DNA of 64,000 bases from Hyphomicrobiales bacterium (GCA_900466605.1 UBMU01000002.1:186001-250000), one strand, 5' to 3'; positions 1 through 9,431 are shown, numbered from the stretch's first letter. Numbers and translations are program-made. The notes: generated by a model from the sequence alone, not told the origin.

Positions 1-447
1 TCGTTGACGCCTGAGCCGAATGGCGACAGGACGCGCGAAGTGCAGGTCGCCCAGGAACTGCTTCAGGTGATGGGCTTCCGCCAATTTATCCCCGTCGTTG
101 CCGCTTGTCCCGGCTGCGGGCGCACGACCTCGACGGTTTTCCAGGAGCTGGCCCAGAACATCCAGAACGACATCCGGAAGAACATGCCGGTTTGGCGTGA
201 GAAATATCCGGGCGTCGAAGCGCTAAACGTTGCGGTTATGGGCTGCATCGTCAACGGGCCGGGTGAAAGCAAGCACGCCGATATCGGCATTTCACTGCCC
301 GGTACCGGTGAAACGCCGGCTGCGCCCGTGTTCATCGATGGCAACAAGGCATTGACCCTGCGCGGACCGAACATCGCATCCGACTTCGAGGCGCTTGTCG
401 CCGACTACATCGAAAAGCGGTTCGGGCAGAAGACGGCCGCGGAATAG
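1..447 (+). CDS. ispG: 4-hydroxy-3-methylbut-2-enyl diphosphate synthase, C-terminal part (5' end outside window)
   Basis: This is the last 148 residues of IspG (GcpE), the cytosolic [4Fe-4S] enzyme that converts MEcPP to HMBPP in the MEP isoprenoid pathway. The reading frame is open from base 1 and its beginning lies outside the window. The cluster-binding CPGC pair is followed by the conserved GCIVNGPGE segment, which supplies the third cysteine and the glutamate ligand of the family, so the whole iron-sulfur domain is present. The closing G-rich segment and the stop look normal. The next gene runs convergently, with its stop 15 bases away. ispA, another isoprenoid gene, lies less than 1 kb downstream on the other strand. 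Identification is secure; only the N-terminal TIM-barrel part is missing. Confidence 0.96.
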   Translation, partial: SLTPEPNGDRTREVQVAQELLQVMGFRQFIPVVAACPGCGRTTSTVFQELAQNIQNDIRKNMPVWREKYPGVEALNVAVMGCIVNGPGESKHADIGISLPGTGETPAAPVFIDGNKALTLRGPNIASDFEALVADYIEKRFGQKTAAE

Positions 448-462
448 TCGCGGTCGAAGCCG

Positions 463-1101
463 TCAGATTCTGCTGGTCAGCAGCTTCAACCCCGCGACAC
501 AGTAGAAGGTGGCCATAGCGCCTTCTATCCAGCGGCGCAGGCCGCGGTAAATCTTCAAGGCGTGCGGCGTCGAGAACAATACTGCGTAGCCCATGAAGAT
601 GGTAAAGCCCGTTACCATGCACACACCGATGATCAGGCCGGCGACAGATGCCGGGGCGCCCTGCGGCATGCCGAGCGCGATGATCGCGAGCCACGCAAAG
701 ATGGCCTTCGGATTGGTAACGTGAATGCCGTAGCCGCGCAGCAGCAGGGAGCGCGCCGTAAGGCTCTTTCGCGCGATGGCCTGCGGGAGGTCATCGTCTG
801 AGCGTACGGCTTTGAAGGCCTTGTAGGCGAGATACAGCAGGTAGATGCCGCCGAAGATTTTCAGGATCTCAAGAGCTATGGCGTAGGTCTGGAGGATGGT
901 TGCCAGGCCGAGAGCAGCAGCACAGGCCCAGGTGAACGAACCCGCAAAAATGCCGAGCGAGATGGTCATGCCCGCCTTTCGGCCGTGCGTCATCGACGTC
1001 GAGACGATCGCCATGATTGCCGGGCCGGGGCTGATGACGGCGATCAAATATGCGATGTAGGCCGGCAGGATCTGCGGCAGATAGGTCAGGATCTCATGCA
1101 T
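463..1101 (-). CDS. LysE/RhtB-family amino-acid exporter
   Basis: A 212-residue hydrophobic protein with the LysE/RhtB layout of about six membrane segments. The family signature ISPGPAIMAI appears near residue 20 and a conserved NPKAIFAW segment in the middle. Family members export amino acids or homoserine-type metabolites across the inner membrane by proton antiport; the substrate cannot be read from sequence. I start it at the ATG at 1101 because homologous exporters begin directly with the first membrane helix, and a purine-rich stretch precedes this codon. A longer frame upstream would run into ispA and has no membrane character. It lies downstream of ispA on the same strand (118 bases apart) and converges on ispG. 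Confidence 0.88.
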   Translation of the reverse strand: MHEILTYLPQILPAYIAYLIAVISPGPAIMAIVSTSMTHGRKAGMTISLGIFAGSFTWACAAALGLATILQTYAIALEILKIFGGIYLLYLAYKAFKAVRSDDDLPQAIARKSLTARSLLLRGYGIHVTNPKAIFAWLAIIALGMPQGAPASVAGLIIGVCMVTGFTIFMGYAVLFSTPHALKIYRGLRRWIEGAMATFYCVAGLKLLTSRI

Positions 1102-1219
1102 CTTGCGTCTCTTGTTTGGCCGATTGGCCATTTTTCCCGGTTTTTTTGGCCCGGTTCCAGGCGATCGACAAGAGACAGCATCGCGCCTGCCGGTGGAAAT
1201 ATTGTATCGGTGACGATTT

Positions 1220-2134
1220 TCAGCTCTTGCGCCCGGCAATGAAGCGAGCAGCTTCCGCAAGAACGATACTGCGCTCGGAGTAGGAAGCCAATAGCGCTTC
1301 GGCCTCTCGTACAAGCTCGGCAAGTCTGGCTTCCGCCCATGTCATTCCATGCAGCGCCACCAACGTGCCTTTGCCGCGAGCGGCGTCCTTTCCTGTGGCC
1401 TTGCCCATCGTGGCTGCATCGGAAGTCAGATCGAGAACATCATCGGCGAGTTGGAAGGCAAGGCCGATCCGCTCGCCGAACTGACGCAATCTCGCCCGAT
1501 CCTCCGGCTGGGCGCCGGCGACAATCGCGCCCGCCTCACAGGCGAAGCGGATAAGCGCACCGGTCTTCATGGCTTGCAGGACAATGATGCCCTGCTCGTC
1601 AGGCGCCTGTTTCTCGGCGGCAAGGTCGAGGACCTGGCCACCGGCCATGCCTCCAATGCCCGCAGCGCGCGCCAGTGCCAGCGTCAACGCCACTTTGGCC
1701 GCGTCAGGCAATTTCGTTTCCGGCGCGGCGATGATGTCAAAGGCATAAGTCAGCAGGCTGTCGCCGGCCAGAATGGCAGTTGCTTCATCATAGGCGATGT
1801 GCACGGTCGGTTTGCCTCGGCGAAGGTCGTCGTCGTCCATTGCCGGCAGATCGTCGTGGACGAGCGAATAACAGTGCACGCATTCGAGTGCCGCACCCAC
1901 CCGCAGCGCCACGTTCCTGTCGCCGCCAAGCAACGATGCCGTTTCGACGACAAGGAAGGGCCGTAGCCGCTTGCCGCCGTTCAGGACGGCATAGTGCATC
2001 GCCGAACGCAGCCGCTCCGGCCGGACGACTTCGTCACTTAGAACGGATGTCGACAGCAGAGTGTCGAGCACGGCTTCGACCTCGCGCGCTGTAGCAGCCA
2101 GTCTGGCTTCGAATGTTTCAGAGCTTGCATCCAT
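1220..2134 (-). CDS. ispA: Polyprenyl (farnesyl) diphosphate synthase
   Basis: A 304-residue short-chain trans-prenyltransferase that condenses IPP with DMAPP/GPP to farnesyl diphosphate for quinones, undecaprenyl carriers and hopanoids. The first aspartate-rich motif reads [14 protein letters not shown], with the two-residue insertion typical of bacterial FPP synthases. The second is DDVLD within FQLADDVLD, and the GGKRLRP substrate-binding segment lies near the N-terminus. I chose the ATG at 2134; the open frame extends further upstream but reads as non-homologous, basic sequence overlapping the region before mtgA. mtgA is divergent, with about 165 bases between starts. Length and motifs match IspA; geranylgeranyl synthase is the main alternative within the family. 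Confidence 0.93.
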   Translation of the reverse strand: MDASSETFEARLAATAREVEAVLDTLLSTSVLSDEVVRPERLRSAMHYAVLNGGKRLRPFLVVETASLLGGDRNVALRVGAALECVHCYSLVHDDLPAMDDDDLRRGKPTVHIAYDEATAILAGDSLLTYAFDIIAAPETKLPDAAKVALTLALARAAGIGGMAGGQVLDLAAEKQAPDEQGIIVLQAMKTGALIRFACEAGAIVAGAQPEDRARLRQFGERIGLAFQLADDVLDLTSDAATMGKATGKDAARGKGTLVALHGMTWAEARLAELVREAEALLASYSERSIVLAEAARFIAGRKS

Positions 2135-2298
2135 GGCGCGCTGTTTGGCATGAGCCGCCTTCCCTCTGCAACGGAATTGTCGATGGTCTGGCGAAGATTT
2201 CCTTTGTCTCTGGCAATGCCAGTTCGCAAACGGTATGGAGGAGAAGGGCAAGAGACTGGGTCGGGGAATTGGATATAACGCCGGAGAGAGAGGACAGG

Positions 2299-3015
2299 AT
2301 GACCGTGCCGTTTTACAGGCACGCGTTTCTTTGGCTTAAGGGTCGCCCTGTGATCATGCGCATCGTAGTCGCGCTGGCGGCGCTTGTCATACTTCCCTAT
2401 GTTCTGATCGTCCTTTACCTCCTGCCCTTCGTGCATCCTGTTTCCACGCTCATGCTGCGCGATCTGGTGTTGCTGCGCGGCTACGACCGGCAATGGGTGT
2501 CGCTCGACGATATTTCGCCGGTTCTCGTTCAGTCGGTGATGATGTCCGAGGACGGGCAATACTGCTTCCACGGCGGCGTCGACTGGGGTGAGATGAGGAT
2601 GCTTCTGGAGGACACGCTGAGCGGTCAGGCCACCCGCGGCGGCAGCACGATCCCGATGCAGACGGTGAAGAACCTGTTTCTGTGGAATAGCCGTTCATTC
2701 GTTCGAAAGGGGCTGGAGCTGCCTTTGGCGGTGACGGCAGACTTCATCTGGTCAAAGCGACGTCTGATGGAAATCTACCTCAACATTGCGGAATGGGGAC
2801 CGGGGATCTACGGCATTGAGGCTGCTGCACGCCATCATTTCAAGGTACCGGCATCCAAACTGACCAGCCGGCAGGCCGCGCTGCTCGCGGTTTCGCTTCC
2901 CAACCCCTTCGATCGCAACGCCGGCAAGCCGGGACGGGGGTTGCGGCGGCTCGCCAGCCTCATCGAGCGGCGCGCGCGTGGATCGGGTGATTACATCAGA
3001 TGCATTTATGATTGA
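2299..3015 (+). CDS. mtgA: Monofunctional peptidoglycan glycosyltransferase
   Basis: A 238-residue GT51 transglycosylase that polymerises lipid II into glycan strands at the outer face of the inner membrane. An N-terminal membrane anchor spans roughly residues 15-40. The family motifs follow in order: the catalytic glutamate region [46 protein letters not shown] with [13 protein letters not shown], and [16 protein letters not shown]. There is no transpeptidase domain and the length fits the monofunctional MtgA type. The ATG at 2299 is preceded by a strong purine-rich ribosome site (GAGAGAGGACAGG). It is divergent from ispA. Confidence 0.95.
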   Translation: MTVPFYRHAFLWLKGRPVIMRIVVALAALVILPYVLIVLYLLPFVHPVSTLMLRDLVLLRGYDRQWVSLDDISPVLVQSVMMSEDGQYCFHGGVDWGEMRMLLEDTLSGQATRGGSTIPMQTVKNLFLWNSRSFVRKGLELPLAVTADFIWSKRRLMEIYLNIAEWGPGIYGIEAAARHHFKVPASKLTSRQAALLAVSLPNPFDRNAGKPGRGLRRLASLIERRARGSGDYIRCIYD

Positions 3016-3113
3016 TATCGCAATAAGTCGTTGGTGCTCATGAATGTCATCTGACATTCGTGGTTCAGAAGTATGGACGGAAAATCCCGCCGCCAATTAC
3101 CGGATCACCAGCG

Positions 3114-3833
3114 ATGATTTCTGCCTTTTCGACCAGCCTTCTGACGTATTCCGCTGCTCATGACCCTTCTCCGCCGAGCCATCTCGGAACCCGCTACGAC
3201 GTAACCGGCACGTTTCTGCGTGAGCCGGGCAATACGGTCGTCTGCCATCTGACCGAGGGATCGCCGTCGCAGCAGGCGATCGTTGAAGCACGGCAGACGT
3301 TTCTGGCGATGCCGGAGGCATCTCAGTTTGCCTTCACGCCGATATCCAGCCTCCACATGACACTGTTTCAGGGTATTATCGAGTATCGCCGCAGGTTGCC
3401 TTATTGGCCGCAGGATGTGGCGCTTGATACCGGGACCGAGCGCATGAGCGAGATCTATCTGGATCGCTTGCAATCCTTCGAACCGTTGGGCTCCTTCGAT
3501 GTTGAAGTCACGGAAGTCACGCCAGTGGGACTTACGGTGAATGGCGTAACGGCGGCCGACCGGCGCGTTATGAAGGAATGGCGTGACGCTTTTGCCCATG
3601 TATTCGGCTACAAGCATCCGGATCATGACACCTATGAGTTTCACATCACATTCTGTTATCCGATCGCACGGCTGCCGGAAGCCGCACTCCCGGCATGGCA
3701 GGCAATGCTCGACAGCACGCTCGCCACGCTGCGCGAAAGCGCTCCGGTTATAGAATTGAGGTCGCCGGCCTTCTGCACTTTTGACGACATGAACCATTTC
3801 GAGGAGCGGCTTGTGTTCGCACCCGAAGCATAG
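3114..3833 (+). CDS. DUF1868 family protein, 2H-phosphoesterase-like
   Basis: A protein of about 239 residues of the DUF1868 group, which shares the 2H (RNA ligase/cyclic phosphodiesterase-like) fold. Two H-x-T motifs are visible: SSLHMTLFQG in the first half and YEFHITFCYP in the second, spaced as expected for the paired catalytic histidines. The segment PGNTVVCHL near the start is typical of the family. The substrate is unknown; a phosphoesterase or RNA-end activity is inference from the fold. The start is uncertain: I use the ATG at 3114, but an in-frame GTG at 3060 also exists and neither has a clear ribosome site. The following GST gene is probably co-transcribed. Confidence 0.8.
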   Translation: MISAFSTSLLTYSAAHDPSPPSHLGTRYDVTGTFLREPGNTVVCHLTEGSPSQQAIVEARQTFLAMPEASQFAFTPISSLHMTLFQGIIEYRRRLPYWPQDVALDTGTERMSEIYLDRLQSFEPLGSFDVEVTEVTPVGLTVNGVTAADRRVMKEWRDAFAHVFGYKHPDHDTYEFHITFCYPIARLPEAALPAWQAMLDSTLATLRESAPVIELRSPAFCTFDDMNHFEERLVFAPEA

Positions 3834-3846
3834 GAGGAAGATCCGG

Positions 3847-4494
3847 TTGGACAAGCTCACGCTCTACATCGGCAACAAGAACTATTCGTCATGGTCGTTT
3901 CGGCCATGGATCGCCATGACGGCTGCGGGTATTCCTTTTGAGGAGGTGCTGGTTCCTTTCGATTTCGCTGCCGGCAATCCGCGCTTCAGGGCGTTCTCGC
4001 CAACGGGTCAGGTGCCGGTACTCCAACACGGCGAGGTTCGTATCTGGCAGTCGCTGGCGATCATCGAGTATGTTGCCGAGCTTTTTCCGGAAGCCGGGAT
4101 ATGGCCAAAGGAGCGTGACAGGAGAGCTGTCGCGCGATCTGTTTCCATGGAGATGCTTGCGGGGTTCAGAGCCTTGCGGAGCGCTTGCCCGATGAATATC
4201 CGACGGCCGAAGGGCAAGATTGCGCTAGCCGACGGCGTCATGGCCGATGTCGCCCGCATCGAGACGATCTGGCGCGATTTGCGAGCCCACTCCGGCGGGC
4301 CGTTCCTTTTTGGCAGCTTTTCCGGTGCCGACGCGATGTTCGCTCCGGTAGTCAGCCGTTTCGAGATCTATGACCTCGTATCGGCCGGTGACACGCTGAG
4401 CTACATCGCGGCCGTCAAGGCGCATCCTGCCTGGAAGAAGTGGGAAGAAGCGGCGCGATCCGAGCCTTGGATTGTCGAGGAAGACGAAGTCTGA
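3847..4494 (+). CDS. Glutathione S-transferase family protein
   Basis: A 215-residue cytosolic GST-fold protein. The N-terminal thioredoxin-like part begins LTLYIGNKNYSSWSFRPW, where the serine next to the first turn occupies the usual catalytic or glutathione-activating position. A PVLQHGEVRIWQSLAIIEYV segment carries the glutathione-binding cis-proline and the Q-S-L-A pair. A helical C-terminal domain follows. The start is a TTG at 3847, chosen because a near-perfect Shine-Dalgarno (AGGAGGA, 3832-3838) stands 8 bases before it and overlaps the stop of the preceding DUF1868 gene. No ATG is suitably placed. Physiological substrate unknown. Confidence 0.9.
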   Translation: MDKLTLYIGNKNYSSWSFRPWIAMTAAGIPFEEVLVPFDFAAGNPRFRAFSPTGQVPVLQHGEVRIWQSLAIIEYVAELFPEAGIWPKERDRRAVARSVSMEMLAGFRALRSACPMNIRRPKGKIALADGVMADVARIETIWRDLRAHSGGPFLFGSFSGADAMFAPVVSRFEIYDLVSAGDTLSYIAAVKAHPAWKKWEEAARSEPWIVEEDEV

Positions 4495-4650
4495 TCCTTG
4501 AATCGCAGGAATCTCAAAAAATAAGCTTGGGGACTGGTCAAGCCCCCTGAAGGCATGTATAAGCGCGCAAAATTTCCGAAATCGCGATACGTCGTTTCGG
4601 CCGCCAGTCTGGCCGTTGGATGTGTTTGCCTGTGAAGTGGAGTAAGAGAA

Positions 4651-4836
4651 ATGGCTGTACCGAAGAGAAAAACGAGCCCGTCCAAGCGCGGTATGCGCCG
4701 CTCTGCAGACGCACTGAAGGCTCCGACCTACGTTGAAGACAAGAACTCCGGCGAACTGCGTCGCCCGCACCATATCGATCTGAAGACCGGTATGTATCGC
4801 GGCCGTCAGGTTCTGACGCCGAAGGAAAGCGCATAA
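4651..4836 (+). CDS. rpmF: 50S ribosomal protein bL32
   Basis: A 61-residue ribosomal protein L32, beginning [18 protein letters not shown], which is diagnostic of bL32. The protein has no cysteines, so it is the zinc-independent form of this protein. It has its own upstream interval of about 150 bases, a GGAG-type ribosome site, and a clear terminator hairpin directly downstream, so it is probably transcribed alone. Confidence 0.98.
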
Positions 4837-4867
4837 TACTTTTGCGCTTTGCATGAGTAAGAGTTGG

Positions 4868-4896
4868 AAGGTCGGCCACGCGCCGGCCTTTTGCTT
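4868..4896 (+). terminator. Rho-independent terminator after rpmF
   Basis: Stem 4868-4876 (AAGGTCGGC) pairs with 4882-4890 (GCCGGCCTT), with one G-T wobble and a five-base loop, followed by TTGCTTTTTC. It lies 32 bases after the rpmF stop. Confidence 0.85.
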
Positions 4897-4983
4897 TTTC
4901 CCAGCACAAATACATTCTTCTGATGTCTTGAAGTGATGCGGCTGTTTACGGCACTATTCTCCAGCTGAGGGGAGTTAGGCCAT

Positions 4984-5388
4984 ATGTTCAATGCCGTGCC
5001 ACTAATGATTATTCCATTCATTCTTTACAATATGTCGATGCTGGGCTTGATGGGCGGCGGTGGGCTTCCGTCGCTCGAAAATGACGTCATCGTTCTATCG
5101 ATGATTTCCGGAGCCATGTGGAGCATGTCGCTCGGCGACCTCTTCATCGTCGTCGCGCTTGCGGTGCTGTTCTTCGAAATACTGAAGGCGACGTGCAACA
5201 ACGGTAGCCTGACCAATCACATGCTGTCGATGCTCGTCTTTATAGCCTTCTTGGTCGAGTTTCTCCTCGTCCAGGATGCGGCGACCCAGGTTTTCTTCAT
5301 CCTGATGACGATTGCATTGATCGATGTGATTGGCGGCTTTGCCGTGTCTGTTCGCACCGCTGGGCGGGATGTTTCGATCGGGCTTTGA
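4984..5388 (+). CDS. Small four-helix membrane protein, unknown function
   Basis: A 134-residue hydrophobic protein with about four predicted membrane segments (roughly residues 3-22, 55-75, 80-98 and 102-122). A conserved-looking acidic/serine stretch, LPSLENDVIVLSM, separates the first and second. I do not recognise a named domain. It begins at an ATG after a GAGGGGAG ribosome site, has its own short upstream region following the rpmF terminator, and converges on phaR with only three bases between stop codons. The frame is clean and the hydrophobic pattern regular, so it is very likely a real inner-membrane protein; no function can be assigned. Confidence 0.75.
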   Translation: MFNAVPLMIIPFILYNMSMLGLMGGGGLPSLENDVIVLSMISGAMWSMSLGDLFIVVALAVLFFEILKATCNNGSLTNHMLSMLVFIAFLVEFLLVQDAATQVFFILMTIALIDVIGGFAVSVRTAGRDVSIGL

Positions 5389-5391
5389 AGT

Positions 5392-5964
5392 TCAGAGATT
5401 GTCGAGCTTGTTCTGAAGCGCGCGCAGCTGTTCCTTCAGTTCGTCGATGTCTTTAGCTTCGGCCTTGCGGCTTTCCTTGGCCGGTGGTGTCATGAACGGC
5501 GAAAACATCTGCATGGCTTGCTGGAACATCTCCGTGTTGCGACGGACCTGCTCTTCGACCATCTGCATCGGCAGTTGCAGGTTTTTGGTGATTGGTGTTT
5601 CGCCGAAAGCACGGGTGACTTGCTCGCGCATCTGCGCCTGCTGTTCGGTAAAGGCACGCATGGAGTGTTCCAGGAAGCTCGGAACCACCATCTGCATCTG
5701 GTCGCCATAGTAGGTAATCAACTGGCGAAGGAACGAGATCGGAAGCAGCGTGTTGCCCGTCTTGGATTCCTGTTCGAAAATGATCTGCGTCAGCACCGAG
5801 TGGGTAATGTCGTCGCCGCTCTTTGCATCCTGAACTGTAAAGTCCTCCCCCTTCTTCACCATCTCCGCCAGGTCTTCCAGCGTCACGTAAGTGCTGGTGC
5901 CTGTGTTGTAGAGGCGGCGATTGGCGTATTTCTTGATTACGATCTGCCCGTCATTCTTCGCCAT
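5392..5964 (-). CDS. phaR: Polyhydroxyalkanoate synthesis repressor PhaR
   Basis: A 190-residue regulator of PHB metabolism (PhaR/AniA). The N-terminal DNA-binding domain contains the hallmark IVIKKYANRRLYNT and TSTYVTLEDLA segments (about residues 8-32). The central PHB-accumulation regulatory region (about residues 60-110) includes LLPISFLRQLITYYG. The C-terminus is methionine- and glutamine-rich and then forms a charged coiled coil. Family members repress phasin and other genes and are released when they bind PHB granules. The gene is divergent from phbA, with a 235-base intergenic region that must hold both promoters. In rhizobia this factor also influences carbon flux and exopolysaccharide, which is known for the family and not visible here. 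Confidence 0.93.
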   Translation of the reverse strand: MAKNDGQIVIKKYANRRLYNTGTSTYVTLEDLAEMVKKGEDFTVQDAKSGDDITHSVLTQIIFEQESKTGNTLLPISFLRQLITYYGDQMQMVVPSFLEHSMRAFTEQQAQMREQVTRAFGETPITKNLQLPMQMVEEQVRRNTEMFQQAMQMFSPFMTPPAKESRKAEAKDIDELKEQLRALQNKLDNL

Positions 5965-6199
5965 ATCAGTCTCCCGAAGCCCGTCTGATTGTTATGGAAA
6001 TTCCTCCACCTAGGAATGTAGACGCAAACGAAGCCCAGTGACAATCTCTTTGTGCGATGCGGCAACCCCTTTTACGGCAGGGATAATTTGTCTCAGCGTA
6101 AGCAATCACTAAAATTGAATGATAGAGTCTTGTCGTTTGACTCGACGGTGAAGCTTTGTCAGTTTCGCTGTATCAGGTGGAGTTAACGAGGAGATCGTC

Positions 6200-7381
6200 A
6201 TGTCGAGTTCATCCATCGTCATCGCTAGTGCGGGCCGCACTGCCGTTGGCTCATTCAATGGCGCCTTCGCCACCGTTCCGGCTCATGAATTGGGCGCGGC
6301 CGCCGTCAAGGGCGCGCTGGAGCGTGCGGGCGTCGACGCGGGTGAGGTTGATGAAGTGATTCTCGGCCAGGTTCTTCCGGCTGGTGAGGGCCAGAACCCG
6401 GCTCGGCAGGCAGCCATGAAGGCGGGCGTTCCCAAAGAGGCGACTGCATGGGGCGTCAACCAGCTCTGCGGCTCGGGTCTTCGTGCTGTAGCGCTCGGCA
6501 TGCAGCAGATTGCACTCGGTGACGCAAAGATCATCGTCGCGGGTGGCCAGGAATCGATGTCGATGGCGCCGCATGCGGCGCATCTTCGAGGCGGCGTCAA
6601 GATGGGTGACATGAAGATGGTCGACACCATGATCAAAGACGGCCTGACGGATGCCTTCTACGGCTATCACATGGGCATCACCGCCGAAAACATTGCGCGC
6701 CAGTGGCAGCTTTCCCGCGATGAGCAGGATCGATTCGCCGTCGCATCGCAGAACAAGGCGGAAGCCGCGCAAAAGGCAGGCCGCTTTGCCGATGAAATCA
6801 TTCCTTTCGTTATCCAGACACGAAAAGGCGATGTGACGGTCGATGCCGACGAATACATCCGGCACGGTGCTACCTTGGAGTCGATGGCCAAGCTGCGTCC
6901 GGCTTTCGATAAAGAGGGCACAGTGACGGCAGCGAATGCCTCTGGCCTCAATGATGGCGCCGCCGCGGCCGTCCTCATGACTGAAGCCGAAGCCTCTCGC
7001 CGTGGTATCCAGCCGCTCGTCCGTATTGTCTCCTGGGCGACGGCCGGCGTTGATCCGCAGGTCATGGGAACGGGCCCGATCCCTGCATCCCGCAAGGCAT
7101 TGGAGAAGGCGGGCTGGTCTGTCGGCGATCTCGATCTTGTGGAAGCGAACGAAGCCTTTGCGGCGCAGGCCTGTGCGGTCAACAAAGACCTCGGCTGGGA
7201 TCCGTCGATCGTCAACGTCAACGGCGGTGCGATCGCCATTGGCCATCCGATCGGCGCTTCCGGCGCCCGGGTGCTCAATACGCTCCTTTTCGAGATGAAA
7301 CGTCGCGGCGCGAAGAAGGGATTGGCGACGCTCTGCATCGGCGGCGGCATGGGCGTCGCAATGTGCTTTGAAGCTCTTTGA
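6200..7381 (+). CDS. phbA: Acetyl-CoA acetyltransferase (beta-ketothiolase) of PHB synthesis
   Basis: A 393-residue biosynthetic thiolase that condenses two acetyl-CoA to acetoacetyl-CoA, the first step of polyhydroxybutyrate synthesis. The acyl-accepting cysteine is Cys90 in [10 protein letters not shown]. His349 lies in [11 protein letters not shown] and the second active-site cysteine is Cys379 in [10 protein letters not shown]. Length and spacing match tetrameric PhaA enzymes. The ATG follows a good GAGGAG ribosome site. phbB lies 68 bases downstream with a small GC hairpin between them, so the two are probably co-transcribed with some attenuation. phaR is divergent upstream. Confidence 0.97.
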   Translation: MSSSSIVIASAGRTAVGSFNGAFATVPAHELGAAAVKGALERAGVDAGEVDEVILGQVLPAGEGQNPARQAAMKAGVPKEATAWGVNQLCGSGLRAVALGMQQIALGDAKIIVAGGQESMSMAPHAAHLRGGVKMGDMKMVDTMIKDGLTDAFYGYHMGITAENIARQWQLSRDEQDRFAVASQNKAEAAQKAGRFADEIIPFVIQTRKGDVTVDADEYIRHGATLESMAKLRPAFDKEGTVTAANASGLNDGAAAAVLMTEAEASRRGIQPLVRIVSWATAGVDPQVMGTGPIPASRKALEKAGWSVGDLDLVEANEAFAAQACAVNKDLGWDPSIVNVNGGAIAIGHPIGASGARVLNTLLFEMKRRGAKKGLATLCIGGGMGVAMCFEAL

Positions 7382-7408
7382 ATAGCAGGCAGTCCAACTA
7401 GAAGCTGA

Positions 7409-7428
7409 GCCCCGCAGCATAGCGGGGC
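7409..7428 (+). terminator. Weak hairpin between phbA and phbB (attenuator-like)
   Basis: A perfect seven-base stem GCCCCGC/GCGGGGC with a six-base loop lies between phbA and phbB. The run of T that makes an efficient terminator is missing. It may stabilise the phbA mRNA end or partly reduce phbB expression; this is inference. Confidence 0.4.
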
Positions 7429-7449
7429 CTTCAAATAAGGGAGCGGAAC

Positions 7450-8175
7450 ATGAGCAGGGTAGCTGTTGTTACTGGTGGTACCCGCGGCATTGGCGCCGCG
7501 ATCTCCGTCGCATTGAAGAACGCGGGCTATACAGTTGCTGCCAATTACGCTGGCAATGACGAGAAGGCGAATGCCTTTCATGGCGCTACGGGCATTCCGG
7601 TCTTCAAGTGGGATGTTTCCGATTACGCGTCGTGCGGCGAGGGCATCGCGAAGGTCGAGGCTGAACTGGGTCCGATCGATGTCCTTGTCAACAATGCGGG
7701 CATCACGCGGGACGCGATGTTTCACAAGATGACGCCGCAGCAGTGGCACGAGGTCGTCAATACCAACCTCACCGGTCTCTTCAACATGACACACCAGGTC
7801 TGGAGTGGCATGCGTGACCGAAGCTACGGACGGATCGTCAACATCTCCTCGATCAACGGCCAGAAGGGGCAGATGGGGCAGGCGAACTATTCGGCCGCGA
7901 AGGCTGGAGACCTTGGCTTCACCAAGGCGCTTGCGCAGGAGGGCGCTGCCAAGAACATCACCGTGAACGCGATCTGCCCAGGCTATATCGGTACGGAAAT
8001 GGTTCTTGCCGTTCCGGAGAAGGTACTGAACGAACGGATCATTCCGCAGATTCCGGTTGGTCGTCTCGGCGAACCGGAGGAAGTGGCGCGCTGTGTCGTC
8101 TTCCTGGTTTCCGACGACGCAGGTTTCATCACTGGATCTACGCTGAGCGCCAATGGTGGCCAGTTGTTGGTTTAG
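7450..8175 (+). CDS. phbB: Acetoacetyl-CoA reductase
   Basis: A 241-residue short-chain dehydrogenase that reduces acetoacetyl-CoA to (R)-3-hydroxybutyryl-CoA with NADPH, the second PHB step. The glycine-rich cofactor motif is TGGTRGIG (residues 8-15), NNAG is at 81-84, and the catalytic Ser-Tyr-Lys set is Ser133/134, Tyr147 and Lys151 (YSAAK). The segment GQMGQANYSAAKAG is characteristic of PhaB as opposed to the related FabG. PHB synthase (phaC) is not in the window. The stop overlaps the end of a small opposite-strand ORF. Confidence 0.96.
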   Translation: MSRVAVVTGGTRGIGAAISVALKNAGYTVAANYAGNDEKANAFHGATGIPVFKWDVSDYASCGEGIAKVEAELGPIDVLVNNAGITRDAMFHKMTPQQWHEVVNTNLTGLFNMTHQVWSGMRDRSYGRIVNISSINGQKGQMGQANYSAAKAGDLGFTKALAQEGAAKNITVNAICPGYIGTEMVLAVPEKVLNERIIPQIPVGRLGEPEEVARCVVFLVSDDAGFITGSTLSANGGQLLV

Positions 8176-8324
8176 CGGATGGACGCCGTAAGGCCGTTAT
8201 CGTGGCTCTCGGTCTGCTGCGCATAGCGGCCCTGCTGGCTGCGCGTATCATACGGATTCAAATATGCCGCATAGGCCGCCATGGCGATTGTCAACATTGC
8301 GGCCGCACCGATAATTCTAGTCAT
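8172..8324 (-). CDS. Small exported or membrane-anchored protein, candidate
   Basis: A 50-residue frame starting at the ATG at 8324, preceded by GGAGTGCAGGGCA, which offers a usable ribosome site. It opens with a hydrophobic signal-like stretch (TRIIGAAAMLTIAMAAYAAY) and continues with a polar tail rich in Q, R and S. Its stop overlaps the phbB stop on the opposite strand by a few bases. I recognise no family. The signal-like start and plausible ribosome site make it a better candidate than other short frames here, but coding status is unproven. Confidence 0.45.
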   Translation of the reverse strand: MTRIIGAAAMLTIAMAAYAAYLNPYDTRSQQGRYAQQTESHDNGLTASIR

Positions 8325-8413
8325 TGCCCTGCACTCCAAAGTCCCCACGACGCATTGGTCGTTCAAGCCGGTGTCGATATTGGGGCCGATTTGAGGAATT
8401 ATTTGGCTGTCTT

Positions 8414-8560
8414 TCAGCCCTTTGGGTGGCGTCTTGCTTTAACCCTGACGGGCACCTTCTGCATTGCGCGGTCTTCGCTCCGAAGAACGGCGGTAGCCGT
8501 TGCCAAGGAGGCAGCCGCAATGAGGATGGCGATGGCAGAGTTCAAAATGATCTGGGTCAT
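8414..8560 (-). CDS. Small single-helix protein, candidate
   Basis: A 48-residue frame starting with ATG at 8560, with the purine run AAAGGAA upstream. The N-terminus (about residues 3-26) is a hydrophobic alanine/isoleucine segment resembling a signal or membrane anchor, followed by a strongly basic tail (KVPVRVKARRHPKG). It lies just upstream of the other small candidate, on the same strand, in an otherwise empty 527-base region between phbB and the SIS gene. No family is recognised; start context and composition are the only support. Confidence 0.38.
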   Translation of the reverse strand: MTQIILNSAIAILIAAASLATATAVLRSEDRAMQKVPVRVKARRHPKG

Positions 8561-8702
8561 GGGACCGTTCCTTTCAAAGCTGGCGGCACATGGCCTCGCC
8601 GCTGTTGTTGAAAGAAATATGCTCCTCAGTCACACAGCCCGGTAGATTGAACTTTGGCGACCGACTGTCGGCGTGGTGTTGACAATCGGACGCCGGGCGC
8701 TC

Positions 8703-9431
8703 TTAGAGGTGGGGATTGCGCGGTCGATACTTCTTTACAAGTCGCTGGTTCACCGCCGCGGCGCCGGGCATATTGGCGCTGAGATAAATAGGGGCGTCCC
8801 CGTCCTTCGCGAGCTCAGACGCAACTTCAGCCAAGATGGCGTTGAGGACCGTTGCTCCGATGGCGGTCGAAACCGGGCCGACTTTCAGCTCCGTTCCTGG
8901 GAGCCCGATCACTGCATCGCCGGGCGGAAGCCCGTTGTCCAGTACGACGTCGGCAATGTCCACCAGGCGGCGTCGGCCGTTGGCAACCGCACTCGAGTAG
9001 GAGACTGATGTAATCGCGATTACCTTGGCACCGATCTCACGGCCATAGTCGGCAGCTTCGATCGGCGCTGCGTTCACGCCGGAGTTCGATGCGATGATGA
9101 TGACGTCGCCGGGCTGCATGCCATAGCGCTCAAGCACGGGCCTCACCAATCCTTCGGTCCGCTCGTAGACCGAGCTGATCACCGCGCCCTCGTGCAGCAT
9201 CGCGGAGCCGACGAGAACCGGGACGGTAAAAGCAAGCCCACCTGCCCGATAATGCACCTCTTCCGCCAGCATATGCGAATGTCCGGTACCAAACACATAG
9301 ACCCGCTTGTCGTTGCGCGCGGCCTCCAGGATCGCATTGGCCGCCAGGGTCATGGGCTCGGCGAGTTCCGTTTTTAAAGTCTCGAGTCGGCCAATCAGGT
9401 TAGAAAAATAGGCATCGGTGATCGCTGTCAT
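8703..9431 (-). CDS. SIS-domain sugar-phosphate protein (UPF0309-like)
   Basis: A 242-residue protein built on one SIS (sugar isomerase) domain. The [22 protein letters not shown] segment (about residues 44-65) is the phosphosugar-binding loop, and [15 protein letters not shown] is the second serine-containing loop. It fits the UPF0309 group, whose biochemical role is not established; some relatives are phosphosugar isomerases and others resemble etherases. It is the last gene of a four-gene operon after the GntR regulator, the GlmS-like isomerase and nagA, with 14 bases separating it from nagA. A role with amino-sugar phosphates is therefore likely. No kinase or transporter is included in the operon. 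Confidence 0.85.
   Translation of the reverse strand: MTAITDAYFSNLIGRLETLKTELAEPMTLAANAILEAARNDKRVYVFGTGHSHMLAEEVHYRAGGLAFTVPVLVGSAMLHEGAVISSVYERTEGLVRPVLERYGMQPGDVIIIASNSGVNAAPIEAADYGREIGAKVIAITSVSYSSAVANGRRRLVDIADVVLDNGLPPGDAVIGLPGTELKVGPVSTAIGATVLNAILAEVASELAKDGDAPIYLSANMPGAAAVNQRLVKKYRPRNPHL

Noticed and set aside
6251-7794. Long minus-strand open frames opposite phbA/phbB
   Set aside because: Antisense to two clearly identified PHB genes; typical high-GC shadow frames.
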